Shown: positions 48,369 to 56,551, numbered from the stretch's first letter. The stretch is 64,000 nt of DNA from Acidimicrobiaceae bacterium (GCA_003162475.1 PMOI01000023.1:1-64000); one strand, 5' to 3'. The notes: generated from the letters alone by a model not told the origin. Made by a program: numbers and translations.

Positions 48369-48480
48369 GTCTAAACACCTCCCTGCGCTGGTTCCAACAG
48401 ACGACGCGACAACTTCAACGAAGTCCTCCAACTCCTCTCATTCTCGAATGCAATACAGCTCCGTCGGTGCCACGACCCCA

Positions 48481-48645
48481 CTACACGTACTGCCAAGTGC
48501 AGTCCTTGCCGTTGTGGTCGCCCCAGTGATCGCACGGAGCAAATTTGTCTCCCGCTTTTACGTTGTCTTTGGTCCCATTGAACTGGCTGCACTCCACCTT
48601 TCCGTCTTTCGGTACGATTTCTCCCGGCTTGTATGTCACTGCCAT
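48481..48645 (-). CDS. small YjzC-like protein
   Basis: This 54-residue protein has YKPGEIVPKDGKVEC near the start and KAGDKFAPC plus HWGDHNGKDC further on. The YKPGE...P opening and spaced Cys and His residues recall small YjzC-like or zinc-ribbon proteins, although I am not sure of a family. AAGGAG five bases before the ATG at 48645 supports this start. It is followed closely by a 41-codon gene upstream on the same strand (48838-48713), which suggests a small operon. Confidence 0.6.
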   Translation of the reverse strand: MAVTYKPGEIVPKDGKVECSQFNGTKDNVKAGDKFAPCDHWGDHNGKDCTWQYV

Positions 48646-48712
48646 GTTGACGCTCCTTCGCTCGCTTCCCAATTCGAATAATCTTTTCTTTCACGACGTT
48701 CGCTACCGCTGT

Positions 48713-48838
48713 CTACTTGCCCTTCTTCTTCGACGACCGTGTACTTTCATTTACGGTCGTCTTAGGATGACGGGCGACTGTGGCGGGCTTTACGAATCGA
48801 CCCGTGATTGCGCTTCGTCCTCGCTTTCCTGCTGCCAT
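48713..48838 (-). CDS. 41-residue basic protein with GRSAITGRFV motif
   Basis: The ATG at 48838 follows AGGAGGTGA with ideal spacing, and the 41 codons read a strongly basic protein. It has the motif GRSAITGRFVKPATVARHP followed by TTV and a Lys-rich tail. Very similar tiny proteins are widely conserved in actinobacteria and their phages, with no known function. It is too short for most gene finders. It faces the XRE gene across the dyads at 48857-48906 and is likely controlled by them. Confidence 0.7.
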   Translation of the reverse strand: MAAGKRGRSAITGRFVKPATVARHPKTTVNESTRSSKKKGK

Positions 48839-48856
48839 GGCGGTTCACCTCCTCTC

Positions 48857-48881
48857 AGTATCGACGCGTTGAGTCGATACT
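48857..48881. promoter_or_regulatory. operator-like inverted repeat AGTATCGAC-N7-GTCGATACT
   Basis: Two perfect 9-bp arms are separated by 7 bases and lie between the divergent 41-residue gene and the XRE gene. The left arm is close to the ribosome binding site of the small gene. The size and symmetry are typical for a dimeric XRE repressor, so the XRE product of 48937 probably binds here and represses both promoters (inference). Confidence 0.6.
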
Positions 48882-48894
48882 AGAACACTATCGC

Positions 48895-48906
48895 CTCAGA
48901 TCTGAG
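48895..48906. promoter_or_regulatory. palindrome CTCAGATCTGAG
   Basis: A perfect 12-bp palindrome lies 14 bases from the previous dyad and 31 bases before the XRE start. It differs in sequence from the dyad at 48857, so it may be a second operator or a chance palindrome. Confidence 0.35.
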
Positions 48907-48924
48907 TCACCGCGTCACATCTGC

Positions 48925-48937
48925 AATACTTGCTGAA
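48925..48937 (+). promoter_or_regulatory. probable leaderless promoter of the XRE gene
   Basis: AATACT at 48925-48930 ends seven bases before the ATG at 48937, and no ribosome binding site is present in between. This implies a transcript starting at or near the ATG. Leaderless starts are common in actinobacteria. The -35 region is weak (CTGAGT near 48902), as expected for a regulated promoter overlapped by the palindrome. Confidence 0.4.
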
Positions 48938-49290
48938 TGGCCAAGATTTCAGCGGATCGCCTGTATGAGGCCCTAAACGCAGCACGACTCGGACGGGGCA
49001 TTTCATGGAGGTCTCTCGCCAAGGACGTTGGCGTAAGTCCGTCCCTCCTGTCTCGGATCAGTAACGGTCAAAAGCCAGACGCCGACGGCTTCGCCACAAT
49101 CGTGCGGTGGCTGGGGGTACCAGCCGAAGGGTTCATCGATGATGACTCTGAGACACCGGACACGCCAGATATCCTTGTTCAGCTTGCCCCACTACTTCGG
49201 GCTCAAAAGGATCTTGACGAGGTCGACGTGAAGTATCTTGAACAAGTTATTGCCGCCACGCTTGAGCGGGCGCGTTCTAAGAGTTCATGA
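48937..49290 (+). CDS. XRE-family regulator (ImmR-like)
   Basis: The 117-residue protein has an N-terminal HTH_XRE domain (SWRSLAKDVGVSPSLLSRISNG, residues about 24-46) and a helical C-terminal region for dimerisation. It overlaps the metalloprotease gene by four bases (ATGA), as in the ImmR-ImmA pairs of ICEBs1-type elements. In these the protease cleaves the repressor upon DNA damage or cell signals. It is a paralogue of the XRE protein at 56552, sharing SWRxxA, SPS and GxxPDxD motifs and a similar C-terminus. The nearby dyads are likely its operators. Confidence 0.85.
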   Translation: MAKISADRLYEALNAARLGRGISWRSLAKDVGVSPSLLSRISNGQKPDADGFATIVRWLGVPAEGFIDDDSETPDTPDILVQLAPLLRAQKDLDEVDVKYLEQVIAATLERARSKSS

Positions 49291-49844
49291 TGAGGCGCGG
49301 GTTCAAGGCGGAGTCAACACGACTTGCACTTGAGATTCGCGCTGAGTTCAATGTGGCCATCGAGGGCCAATTCGATCCATACGAGTTCGCCGGAGAGTAC
49401 GGCATTTCCGTGATCAATCTTGGGTCACTGGAAGGACCTGCGAGAGACCACTTTTATTTCTCTTTGGGCGGGACCTTGTCCGGTGCACTCGTCAAGAGTG
49501 GCAACGGCTTTGCCATCCTCGACAATGACGCTCACCCAACGACGCGGCGGCGGGCAACGGTCTCCCACGAAATTTCCCATTATTTGCTGGAACACGATTT
49601 CGTAAGTGTTCTGCGCCCCAACAAACGAGGATGCGGCCTTGATCCGGAGCAAGAAGAGGAAGCAAAATTCCTGTCCGGTGAACTTCTCATTCCGAGTGAG
49701 GCGGCCATAAGACACGCTATGAAAGGCAGGAGTGACGAGCAGGTCGCAAGGTTTCATGGAGTGAGCGCTGAATTTGCCCGCTGGCGGATGAACGTGAGCG
49801 GAGCTCGGCGAATCGCCGTCAGATCTCGAGGCAAATCGGCCTAG
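49287..49844 (+). CDS. ImmA/IrrE-type metallopeptidase
   Basis: The 185-residue protein has the zinc peptidase motif HEISH (94-98) and a downstream Glu in EEEAKFLSGELLIP that completes the ImmA/IrrE active site. It should cleave and inactivate the XRE regulator encoded just before it. The stop of that gene overlaps this ATG. The C-terminal region has a helical AxxFARWRM element typical of the family. No frameshift is present. Confidence 0.85.
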   Translation: MMRRGFKAESTRLALEIRAEFNVAIEGQFDPYEFAGEYGISVINLGSLEGPARDHFYFSLGGTLSGALVKSGNGFAILDNDAHPTTRRRATVSHEISHYLLEHDFVSVLRPNKRGCGLDPEQEEEAKFLSGELLIPSEAAIRHAMKGRSDEQVARFHGVSAEFARWRMNVSGARRIAVRSRGKSA

Positions 49845-50297
49845 TCTTTTAACTCGCTGAAGTGCCGCAGCGGACATATTCGAGCTAGCGACATTACAAT
49901 CACCGCGCGAGTAAATCGAGCGCTCAGATGGTGAAGGAACAGTCAGACAGAGCAAAATTAAGAAGGCAACTTCCCTTACTGGACTCAAATGGCCCGAAGG
50001 AAAGCGGGGCATGCATTCCTGGGCAGATGCAATCGTTGAAGGTCGTCGAATAGTGATTCGGCCCGGCGACGTCGACTAAGAGATTTGAGCAATAGGGCAC
50101 CGTGATAGCTGGCTGCGCAACTCAAAGAAAGACTGCGTGAGAGACGGGTATTCAATGATTCGTATTTGCAGCGCCGGACGAAGAGGAACAGTTTGGTTGT
50201 ACAGAAACTGTTTCAATATCGTAAGCGCTAGTGTCGCGCCCTCGACGCCTGTCGGCGCACGCGCCAGGTTTCGGGACTCCTGGGTAGTCAGTTTGTC
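49845..50297. other. intergenic region with a possible gene remnant
   Basis: No intact gene is supported in these 453 bases. One plus-strand frame from about 49916 to a TAA at 50080 reads like the C-terminus of a real protein (KWPEGKRGMHSWADAIVEG), but it has no start codon and is cut off by a stop upstream. It could be the end of a deleted gene. I saw nothing else. Confidence 0.3.
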
Positions 50298-50855
50298 TCA
50301 GTGGAATATAAACAGGCCAATCAAAATCGCAATGGAGAACAAAAAGGATATTAATCCCCACTGGAAGCGTGATTGAAGTGTCTCAAGTTTTTCTTCATTC
50401 TTTATGTTGTCTTTAATTGTCTCTCTGGCCGCAAACATATACAAGCGATCTTCGTCAAGCTGACATACCGCTTCTTCATGAATATCCAGCAACCATGTTG
50501 GGTCCTGACAAAATCTCCACCTGTGTTGGGGCAGCGAGATTGTCACGAACAGGTAGCAGCCAACTAAATATAGGACGCCCGCAGCCGTCAGCCACCACCG
50601 AAAAAACGGGCCGTGCCTATTGATTGCAATGAAGATCGACACCGCAACAGATATTGCACTCATGAAGTTAATTGATCGCGTCCTGAGGTCATCAAGAGTC
50701 GCCTCCTGTTGCTTCGCCTGGACAATTGAAGCCTCATATGCGAGCCGGAGGTTGATGGTCGATGGTTTCGCTGGAGGGTCAATATCGCGTTCACCGCCGG
50801 CGTCAGCCGCCAGCCCGCGGGAAATGAAACGAAACAGGTTTTGGATCACTCTCAT
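50298..50855 (-). CDS. membrane protein with three predicted spans
   Basis: The 185-residue protein has a charged N-terminal helix (TINLRLAYEASIVQAKQQE), a span preceded by LRTRSINFMSAI (about 60-80), a second span (about 90-110) and a C-terminal span ending IGLFIFH. The soluble loop between spans two and three is acidic and helical. The pattern recalls SLATT-like and other membrane effectors, but I cannot name a family. No ribosome binding site is evident at the ATG at 50855. It stands divergent from the gene at 50889/51041. Confidence 0.6.
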   Translation of the reverse strand: MRVIQNLFRFISRGLAADAGGERDIDPPAKPSTINLRLAYEASIVQAKQQEATLDDLRTRSINFMSAISVAVSIFIAINRHGPFFRWWLTAAGVLYLVGCYLFVTISLPQHRWRFCQDPTWLLDIHEEAVCQLDEDRLYMFAARETIKDNIKNEEKLETLQSRFQWGLISFLFSIAILIGLFIFH

Positions 50856-50888
50856 TTCATAACTGATCGGCGGTCTTCTTCGAGTGAT

Positions 50889-51041
50889 ATGCCCTTACAG
50901 AATATCGCTGGCTCTTTCGGAGTTCAATCGGACGTCGACATCTATGGAACCAGATTCAAGATCGGCTATTCGGAAATAAAAGACGAAATATTTATGCGTC
51001 TCGGTGAAGCCGGCGGCAATTTGCCTCTCCGCCGTTCATAG
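50889..51041 (+). CDS. possible 50-residue protein coupled to the HEPN gene
   Basis: From the ATG at 50889 the frame codes 50 residues (including SDVDIYGTRFKIGYSEIKDEIF) and ends at TAG overlapping the next start as TAGTG. The composition looks like real protein, and the overlap suggests coupling. The ribosome binding site is poor and no family is recognised. Confidence 0.35.
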   Translation: MPLQNIAGSFGVQSDVDIYGTRFKIGYSEIKDEIFMRLGEAGGNLPLRRS

Positions 51042-52048
51042 TGCAGTGTTGGAGGATGTCAGGTCACATTGAATTTGCACCGCTTGAGAATGGGCTCGAC
51101 TACATGGAGTCCGCCGTTCAGCTTCTCCAAGGTTCTCCTTCTGGCCGAGACTTGAAGTATGGAGTGCTGCATCTGGCTGCTGGAATTGAGGTACTCCTCA
51201 AAATGCGTCTCGCCAAAGAGCATTGGTCTCTCATTTTCGAAGATGTCAAGTCAGCCACTCTCGCGAAATACAAAAACGGAGATTTCAGAAGCGTTGGGGC
51301 ACTCGAGGCACTAAATCGGCTGAAAAACATCGCTTCAATCTCCGTCGATGAGGACGACGCGACGCGCGTCAGGGCGATCGTCGATAAGAGGAACATGCTT
51401 CAGCATTTCGGCCTTCTCGACTCGGTCGCAGCAATTCAATCTGTGACAGCCCGCGCCCTCGATTTCCTCATATCTTTTCTAAGTGAACACATTCGAGACG
51501 ACGACCCCGCTCCAGCCGACGCAGTAGAAGAGACCCTTAATCGAATACGAGGCGGACTTGCTGAGATCGAATCTCTCGTTGAAGAGCGAATGAAATCTCA
51601 GTCACTCGCATTGTCAAAGCAGGAATTCGTCGTGTCGTGCCCCATTTGTCAGCGTGCAGCATTGGTGGTCAACGATACATGCCGTTGCTTATTCTGTCTC
51701 TACGAAGGTACGTCGGAAGACTCCGCCGACCAGTATGTGTCCCGAGTGCTCGGACTATCCGAGTACTCAGTTGTGAAAGACGGTGGGGTGTGGCCCATCT
51801 TTGATTGCCCAGTCTGCTCACGTGTTTCGCTAGTAGAAGGCATAACTGACGCCGTCACGTACGAGGCAGGCGAAGCCGAAGGCAGTCGAGTACCCGTCTA
51901 TTGGGTGTGTTTTGCAGGCTGTGCAGGATGGGCCTATGGAGAACTTGATACGTGTGCCAGATGTGGCCGATTTACCGTTGAAAGCGACGATGAAGGAATG
52001 GGCATTTGTTCGGACTGCATTGAGTATTTCGTTTCTAAAGACGACTGA
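51041..52048 (+). CDS. HEPN-like protein with C-terminal zinc ribbons
   Basis: The 335-residue protein has a helical N-terminal domain (about 15-155) with KRNMLQHF, an R-x4-H motif (R117, H122) of HEPN ribonucleases, preceded by HLAAGIEVLLKMRL. Zinc-ribbon pairs follow: CPICQ...CRCLFC, CPVC...CFAGC and CARC...CSDC, together at least three metal sites. HEPN proteins often cleave RNA in defence or toxin systems, and the zinc ribbons may bind nucleic acid. The start is taken at the GTG overlapping the previous stop. The ATG at 51056 is an alternative but GGAGG directly abuts it. Confidence 0.7.
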   Translation: MQCWRMSGHIEFAPLENGLDYMESAVQLLQGSPSGRDLKYGVLHLAAGIEVLLKMRLAKEHWSLIFEDVKSATLAKYKNGDFRSVGALEALNRLKNIASISVDEDDATRVRAIVDKRNMLQHFGLLDSVAAIQSVTARALDFLISFLSEHIRDDDPAPADAVEETLNRIRGGLAEIESLVEERMKSQSLALSKQEFVVSCPICQRAALVVNDTCRCLFCLYEGTSEDSADQYVSRVLGLSEYSVVKDGGVWPIFDCPVCSRVSLVEGITDAVTYEAGEAEGSRVPVYWVCFAGCAGWAYGELDTCARCGRFTVESDDEGMGICSDCIEYFVSKDD

Positions 52049-52218
52049 AGTCGTGGATGCCGAGCCGATCGAGTTAGCAGAAGTACGTTGCCCTTGCCTG
52101 GCAATTCATGCGCTCTATCCGCCGTCGGAGTCTGAAGGACTTCCCTCGAATATTGAGTACGAAAGCTCTCGTATCGAAGGAGACACTCAGTCGAAGTTAA
52201 TTGTTATATGCTTCGAAA

Positions 52219-52386
52219 ATGAGTCCAGATTGGGAGTACGAGTTAACGCCAAGCTCGATGTGCAGTACGACAGTGGAGTTTGGTCAAAAGTTCATAGCCC
52301 ACGGTAACGCAGGTTGGGAGTTTGCAGGGACGGTACAGGACCCTGCCGGGGATGTCTGCATTGTTTGGAAGCGTCCGAAGGACTAA
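52219..52386 (+). CDS. small DUF4177-like protein
   Basis: The 55-residue protein begins MSPDWEYELTP and contains GNAGWEFAGTV and ends CIVWKRPKD. The WEY...GWE...F/W-KRP pattern is that of DUF4177, small soluble proteins of unknown function. It starts 170 bases after the HEPN gene. A TTG at 52201 would add six residues, and neither start has a good ribosome binding site. The overlapping frame on the same strand is less protein-like. Confidence 0.5.
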   Translation: MSPDWEYELTPSSMCSTTVEFGQKFIAHGNAGWEFAGTVQDPAGDVCIVWKRPKD

Positions 52387-52956
52387 TTCCTCGCCGCAGG
52401 AAACTAGCCTGAAGCTCGATTATTCCAAGTTAACGAACGCGAGATTGGTGTCGCTGTGTGGCCAATTGGGATCATTTCAGGTCTCGGATTCATTGTCCCA
52501 CGCAACTTGTTGTGCCGATCAATCCCTGAAGTACGTGGCGTGACGAGAACAACACTACGAATATTACGCGAAATTCCTTTTGATCCTAAGGTGCTTAGAT
52601 CAACACCCGGACTACACACCCGGAGTTCTACAGCAAGCATTTCATGCCGTGTCGGGATCACCAGTCAAGAAGTCGTTTTGCCGTTTTAGTTGAATGGTTT
52701 CGCGCACCCGACATCAACAATTCCGCCGTGGAGATGATCTTTACAAACTCTACGTTGAGGCTGGCGAGCGCAGATTCGTCCATGTCCTCGGCGCTCCGGT
52801 ATCGCCCTTTCGGCTTCTCTCAAACGTGCAAGTCGCATCAGCCGCCGCTGTGACATCAAATCCAAGGTTGCTCCCCATACGCGCTGTAGTGGGAACACAG
52901 TGGTCAGTGTTTGTCACAAAAGTGGATGCATATTAGGGGTTCAGGTCAAAATAGTT
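52387..52956. other. intergenic region
   Basis: These 570 bases show only short overlapping frames with no ribosome binding site and no family features. It may contain decayed sequence. No repeat or terminator was seen. Confidence 0.4.
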
Positions 52957-53610
52957 CTACGGGAATTTAATCTCCGGACCCAAAGCGGAGATGGCAGCGT
53001 TCAACACGTCAAACCCTATGAGGTTAAGAAGTTGAATTCCAAGCACTTGGCACTTAGCTACATCGCTCATGTCATTTTGAGCGTCAAGCAATGCGATTGC
53101 TGCTCGAAATGTCTGCTGATCCGCCGGTGAGGTATTAACCGATGCGGCGAAACACTCAGTAGGCAGCGCGATGTGACTTCTCACATAGTCAATGTTCGTC
53201 ATCGCTTTAGCTACTCGATCAATCCGTTGCCGCGCTTGGTCGCGATCGACTCCACGATTTGCAGAAGACAAAAATGCACTGAGCAGTGCGCTTGGCCCGA
53301 CGTCAACCGTTGAGCCACCAATTTGAAGTGAGAAAAGCGATGACCGGAAAAACGCTACAGATCCAAAACTGGCCACGAGCACCTGGTACAGGGTTCGCAG
53401 TGCTGTACTTGATTGGCCGAATGTCCATCCGACATAGTGAATCAAAAAGAGTGCACCGAGGCTCGATAGCGCATTCAGAATTACGTATATCCATGCCGCA
53501 GGTATTTGGATAAGTCGCGAAGGTGCGTCCCGATAACGCGAGAACAACTCGGACGCGCCTACTCCTCCTCCAAATGCACCAGCAATCACGTATTGCGGGT
53601 TAAACGACAA
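52957..53610 (-). CDS. membrane protein with conserved cytoplasmic helical domain
   Basis: The 217-residue protein starts with a short soluble stretch (ASELFSRYRDAPSRLIQI), two to three hydrophobic segments (about 37-65 and 75-100) and a helical C-terminal domain with VDRDQARQRIDRVAKAM. The SRYRDAP and FFRSSLFSLQIG motifs match a family of hypothetical membrane proteins I know from many bacteria but cannot name. The start is TTG with GGAGGGGG upstream. It lies 41 bases after the 115-residue gene on the same strand, so they likely form an operon. Confidence 0.65.
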   Translation of the reverse strand: MSFNPQYVIAGAFGGGVGASELFSRYRDAPSRLIQIPAAWIYVILNALSSLGALFLIHYVGWTFGQSSTALRTLYQVLVASFGSVAFFRSSLFSLQIGGSTVDVGPSALLSAFLSSANRGVDRDQARQRIDRVAKAMTNIDYVRSHIALPTECFAASVNTSPADQQTFRAAIALLDAQNDMSDVAKCQVLGIQLLNLIGFDVLNAAISALGPEIKFP

Positions 53611-53651
53611 AGTTGAGACGCCCCCTCCCTGAACTGGTTCTCGCTGCGAAC

Positions 53652-53999
53652 TTAAGTATCAGCCCTCTTATTACTTGAAAGAGTTCCCGTCGCCGCAACA
53701 ACATCAAGGCCCTTGACAGAGAGGTCAATCTCCTCCTGTTGGCCTTCGGTGTAGACACGGACAAGACCAAGCATTGTCAATTGTTGGATCGCTTCAGCAA
53801 AATCCAGCACCCCCCCATCAACGGATTTCATGACATCGGCCATTGGTTGCGGATGTAGTGCTGTTAACTCTTTCAAAATTGAGCCGACAGCATCGGCCAA
53901 TGGCTTCATTGTGACTTGTGCGGCAACGCTTAAGGGCTTGTCAACCGGGGCAAGAAAGGCGGAAAACGAATCCGCGGCACCACTGTTTTCTGTAGTCAA
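53652..53999 (-). CDS. hypothetical small soluble protein
   Basis: The 115-residue protein is taken from a TTG at 53999 because AAGGAGG lies directly upstream. An ATG at 54089 would add 30 residues with no ribosome binding site. The sequence is helical and acidic with a winged-helix-like C-terminal half (AIQQLTMLGLVRVYTEGQ). It may be a small regulator or accessory protein to the membrane protein that follows. No family is recognised. Confidence 0.55.
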   Translation of the reverse strand: MTTENSGAADSFSAFLAPVDKPLSVAAQVTMKPLADAVGSILKELTALHPQPMADVMKSVDGGVLDFAEAIQQLTMLGLVRVYTEGQQEEIDLSVKGLDVVAATGTLSSNKRADT

Positions 54000-54357
54000 G
54001 ACGCCTCCTTCTCTGAGAGCAGGTAACTCACCCAACTTTATTACGAGGGCAATTCTCAGACTACCTGACTTCCACCTTTTTCCAGTCATACGCTGACAAG
54101 TCAGTTCCTGCTGGTCATCGGAAAACGATCACAATAAACGGAATTGCCAACTGGTGGAGCACCGAGCATTTGCGCGGAGCAAGCAAGGTTCCATTTCATC
54201 CAACTCCCGGTGCACACGAATGAAGCGAAGTCAGGTCATCGCCTTCAGACGTCGCACTTACTCAATCCGACCTTTTCGGTTTGTTCGCATCCAATTCGTA
54301 TCGGGCTAGTCACGGCACCTAACGAGCTTTCAGACGACTCCAAGAACCTTGACGACG
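54000..54357. other. intergenic region between the ubiquitin-like operon and the next operon
   Basis: No gene is supported in these 358 bases. They should hold the promoter of the 115-residue/membrane-protein operon, placed near 54.0-54.1 kb. No clear terminator for the E1 gene was seen. Confidence 0.4.
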
Positions 54358-55845
54358 TCACTTACTTGCAGATCGCTTCCCTTTATCTCGCGGCCAAATC
54401 TTGACTCTTCCGTGGTATCGCGACCAAACCGACCGAAAAGAAACTGGCGCAACATTTATTGGTTGGGGCACGATCGACGATTCGGTCGGTAAATAGGAGA
54501 TGGTGACATTATCAGCCATCGCTCGCCACAACTTGCAAATGCACGATGGAACTATCGCAGACGTCCCGGGAGAAAAATAACTCTCCCATCCATCCGCGAT
54601 TTGAGAGGGAGATGCGACGCCCTCACTAGTGAGCATCCGAAGCATAGTTATCAACGTGAATGAGGATGCGAAAAAGTTGAGTGAGATGACACTAGGTTGG
54701 GGTTCGTCAACCCCCTGGATATAACCTTCGTATGACTGTGCGCGCCGTTCCTCTTCCGGCAGATTCTCGGCGCGAATCCGGTCTGCGTCCAACACTCCGC
54801 GACACCAAAGGCAACCAGTGTCAGGTAACAGGACTCGGACTTCTGCAGGCATACCACTGACAACACCAGTCTTCGATGTACCTATTTTGACGCCTATGTC
54901 GATTACTGGAAGAAGGTACTGGTAGGAAAGCTGATTTATGTAACTTCTGGCGGAGTGAGTGTCCGTGGTTGCGATGACGAGGTCCGAATCAAGAAGCGCT
55001 TGCGTAGCGAGGTGTGTCCGAACGTCCATTGGGAGGACTTCAACATCATCCACCATGTCCAATTCCTTTATGTGGCGTCCGAGTACTTCTGCCTTCGGCG
55101 CTTTACGCTCCAAGTCACCAAAATGCGATCCTATGACGCGTCTCAAATTCGACGCCGTATCAATCACGTCCGGATCCACCAAGGTGAGTTTTTGAATACC
55201 CATGCGTGCTAGCTGCTCGGCCACCGGAGATCCCGTGCCACCAGAGCCAACAACAGCGATACTCATCTGTCGTAAACGCGCGTTACTCAGCGTCCCGAGC
55301 GCACGCGTCTGCCGATCGTCCAACTCTGCGTCTCGTTCAAGACTTTCGAAAGGATGCACCCAGATGCTCGATCCCCCACCGACGACCTCGATTCTCTCTA
55401 CGCTGTGTGCCGTCTCTGCGTCTGAAGGTTCGAACACCCATCCGGTGGAACCCTTTGGTGTCCAAACCAGTGAGAGAAACGGCCGATCAATGGTCGGCGT
55501 CAACGTACGACTCCAATCGATGCTCGTTTGACGATCCACGCCACTCAATGAAGGTGGATGCGAAGGATCAGGATGCGAGTGAATGAAACCCACGCCGCTG
55601 CCGCACTCAATAGCAGCGCCAATGACTGCCGACAACCACTGACCGGAAGGCCGAAGATTGTGCAAGCCTGAAGCGTCCCACCCGGTGTCTGGAGGAAGCA
55701 GGAGCTCGTGGACGATCAGACGACTGTGAGAGATGCCTCGGCCCGGGCGCACGAGGAAGAACGCACCGTCCTCATACGGTGAAGCGGCACGTAGGTGCGC
55801 ATCGAGTTGATCCCAGATCTGTTTCTCAAAGAGCAGCCGATACAC
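54358..55845 (-). CDS. JAB (JAMM) deubiquitinase-E1 (ThiF) fusion
   Basis: The 495-residue protein joins a JAB/JAMM isopeptidase to an E1-type adenylyltransferase. The JAMM motif is HSHP at 89-92 with SGVD (D104). The ThiF domain begins with VVGSGGTGS (about 199) and LVDPD, and NLRR contains the conserved Arg. Its only Cys residues sit in a CLWC (345-348) and a later CIC, so they probably bind zinc, and I see no separate catalytic Cys. Together these would process and activate the Ub-like protein encoded upstream. The start is GTG at 55845, two bases after the E2 stop with AAGGGA upstream. The fusion order JAB-E1 belongs to the Multi_ubiq/Prok-E2_E class of bacterial systems. Confidence 0.85.
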   Translation of the reverse strand: MYRLLFEKQIWDQLDAHLRAASPYEDGAFFLVRPGRGISHSRLIVHELLLPPDTGWDASGLHNLRPSGQWLSAVIGAAIECGSGVGFIHSHPDPSHPPSLSGVDRQTSIDWSRTLTPTIDRPFLSLVWTPKGSTGWVFEPSDAETAHSVERIEVVGGGSSIWVHPFESLERDAELDDRQTRALGTLSNARLRQMSIAVVGSGGTGSPVAEQLARMGIQKLTLVDPDVIDTASNLRRVIGSHFGDLERKAPKAEVLGRHIKELDMVDDVEVLPMDVRTHLATQALLDSDLVIATTDTHSARSYINQLSYQYLLPVIDIGVKIGTSKTGVVSGMPAEVRVLLPDTGCLWCRGVLDADRIRAENLPEEERRAQSYEGYIQGVDEPQPSVISLNFFASSFTLITMLRMLTSEGVASPSQIADGWESYFSPGTSAIVPSCICKLWRAMADNVTISYLPTESSIVPQPINVAPVSFRSVWSRYHGRVKIWPRDKGKRSASK

Positions 55846-55847
55846 AA

Positions 55848-56228
55848 TTAACAGTCCCTTAACAGACGATCGAGACACACTTCGAGATGGGTGGCCACAG
55901 TGTGTGTAGCTGGATTCCAACCAACGTAGTGCCAGCTCCAACGCTGCCAAGTTCGCTCGAGGTGCGGCTCGAATTGGTCGGCGCTTTGGGGCCATGCTCC
56001 GTTTGGGCATCGCACGTGAGGTTCAGTCCAGAACATGTCAAGCGCTGACACCGGATACTGATAGTCGGCCATCACCATGAGGTTGGTCACTGAAGGGTTG
56101 TAATGGTTGGGCAGCATGAAATTACTGAGCACCACGTAAAAGCGTGTGCCATCCTCGATCACCTCCACGTTATGACCGTGCGATCGGACTATCTCGATGT
56201 CCAACAGCAAACGATCGGGAACAGCCAT
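55848..56228 (-). CDS. E2-like protein, Prok-E2_E family
   Basis: This 126-residue protein matches the prokaryotic E2 family E: YPVSALDMFWTEPHV, NGAWPQSA, and TWQRWSWHYVGWNP with a C-terminal helix. The single Cys in the central segment (VRCPNG) is a candidate for the conjugating residue, though I cannot confirm it. E2 proteins take the activated Ub-like protein from E1 and attach it to targets. The ATG overlaps the Ub-like stop as TGATG and the stop is two bases before the E1 start, so all three genes are coupled. Confidence 0.8.
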   Translation of the reverse strand: MAVPDRLLLDIEIVRSHGHNVEVIEDGTRFYVVLSNFMLPNHYNPSVTNLMVMADYQYPVSALDMFWTEPHVRCPNGAWPQSADQFEPHLERTWQRWSWHYVGWNPATHTVATHLEVCLDRLLRDC

Positions 56229-56458
56229 CAGCCAAAGTTTCGATTGCCAGGTATAGCGCGAAATTGTTCTCCGGGGTGTAACTCAATGACCTGGTCGAGA
56301 CCAATTGGAGTCCCACCCGTCCGGTCACCTTCTCCCTGAAGGAGAAACAGGTCGTGATCGGCCCCCAGTCCAGCAAGTGCCAGAATCTCAAGCCCAGACA
56401 GCTCGCTCCGGACAGCCTGATAATGCTGGCGGTTTATGAAGATCGGAATTTCTGTCAT
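56228..56458 (-). CDS. ubiquitin-like protein of the Multi_ubiq class, C-terminal Gly
   Basis: The 76-residue protein reads IPIFINRQHYQAV, a region with helix-like ELSGLEILALAG, and a beta-rich end with LHPGEQFRAIPGN. This follows the Multi_ubiq domain, here as a single copy. It ends exactly in Gly, as required for E1 adenylation without trimming. GAGGGA lies just before the ATG. It is the first gene of the three-gene operon. The JAB part of the fusion may remove it from targets. Sequence resemblance to ubiquitin itself is not visible by eye. Confidence 0.75.
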   Translation of the reverse strand: MTEIPIFINRQHYQAVRSELSGLEILALAGLGADHDLFLLQGEGDRTGGTPIGLDQVIELHPGEQFRAIPGNRNFG

Positions 56459-56536
56459 GGCATCCCTCGTTTCTTATCTCGAACACTGTTCGAGTGTAGC
56501 ACTGGAAGCGCTCGCGTTGCAAGAGAGGGATGCCAT
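56457..56536. repeat. 12-bp inverted repeat framing the divergent promoter region
   Basis: ATGGCATCCCTC (56457-56468) and GAGGGATGCCAT (56525-56536) are perfect inverted copies 56 bases apart. The left copy overlaps the start and ribosome binding site of the Ub-like gene. Such symmetry suggests that one half arose by duplication, or that both are binding sites of one regulator. Confidence 0.5.
56478..56494. promoter_or_regulatory. operator-like dyad CTCGAAC-ACT-GTTCGAG
   Basis: Perfect 7-bp arms separated by 3 bases lie just downstream of and overlapping the -10 box of the Ub-like operon promoter. The half-sites resemble a LexA box, but LexA needs a 4-base spacer. The position next to the XRE gene at 56552 makes that protein the likely ligand. 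Repression of the conjugation operon would follow. Confidence 0.6.
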
Positions 56537-56545
56537 TGCTACACT
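56493..56545. promoter_or_regulatory. divergent promoters sharing one palindromic -35 box
   Basis: The palindrome TTGCAA (56517-56522) serves both strands. On the plus strand it is followed by 17 bases and TACACT (56540-56545), seven bases from the GTG of the XRE gene, so that transcript is leaderless. On the minus strand it is followed by 18 bases and TACACT (plus-strand AGTGTA, 56493-56498) for the Ub-like operon. Both -10 boxes are identical. The arrangement would make both promoters compete for polymerase. Confidence 0.6.
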
Positions 56546-56551
56546 AAAACG

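Noticed and set aside
49425..50012. 195-codon minus-strand frame
   Set aside because: Antisense to the ImmA gene for most of its length, with no start signal.
51912..52307. 131-codon plus-strand frame overlapping the HEPN gene end
   Set aside because: It overlaps the HEPN gene by 137 bases and competes with the DUF4177-like frame, which has better family features.
56478..56494. LexA box
   Set aside because: CGAAC and GTTCG halves are present, but the spacer is 3 bases instead of the 4 required by the Gram-positive LexA box.
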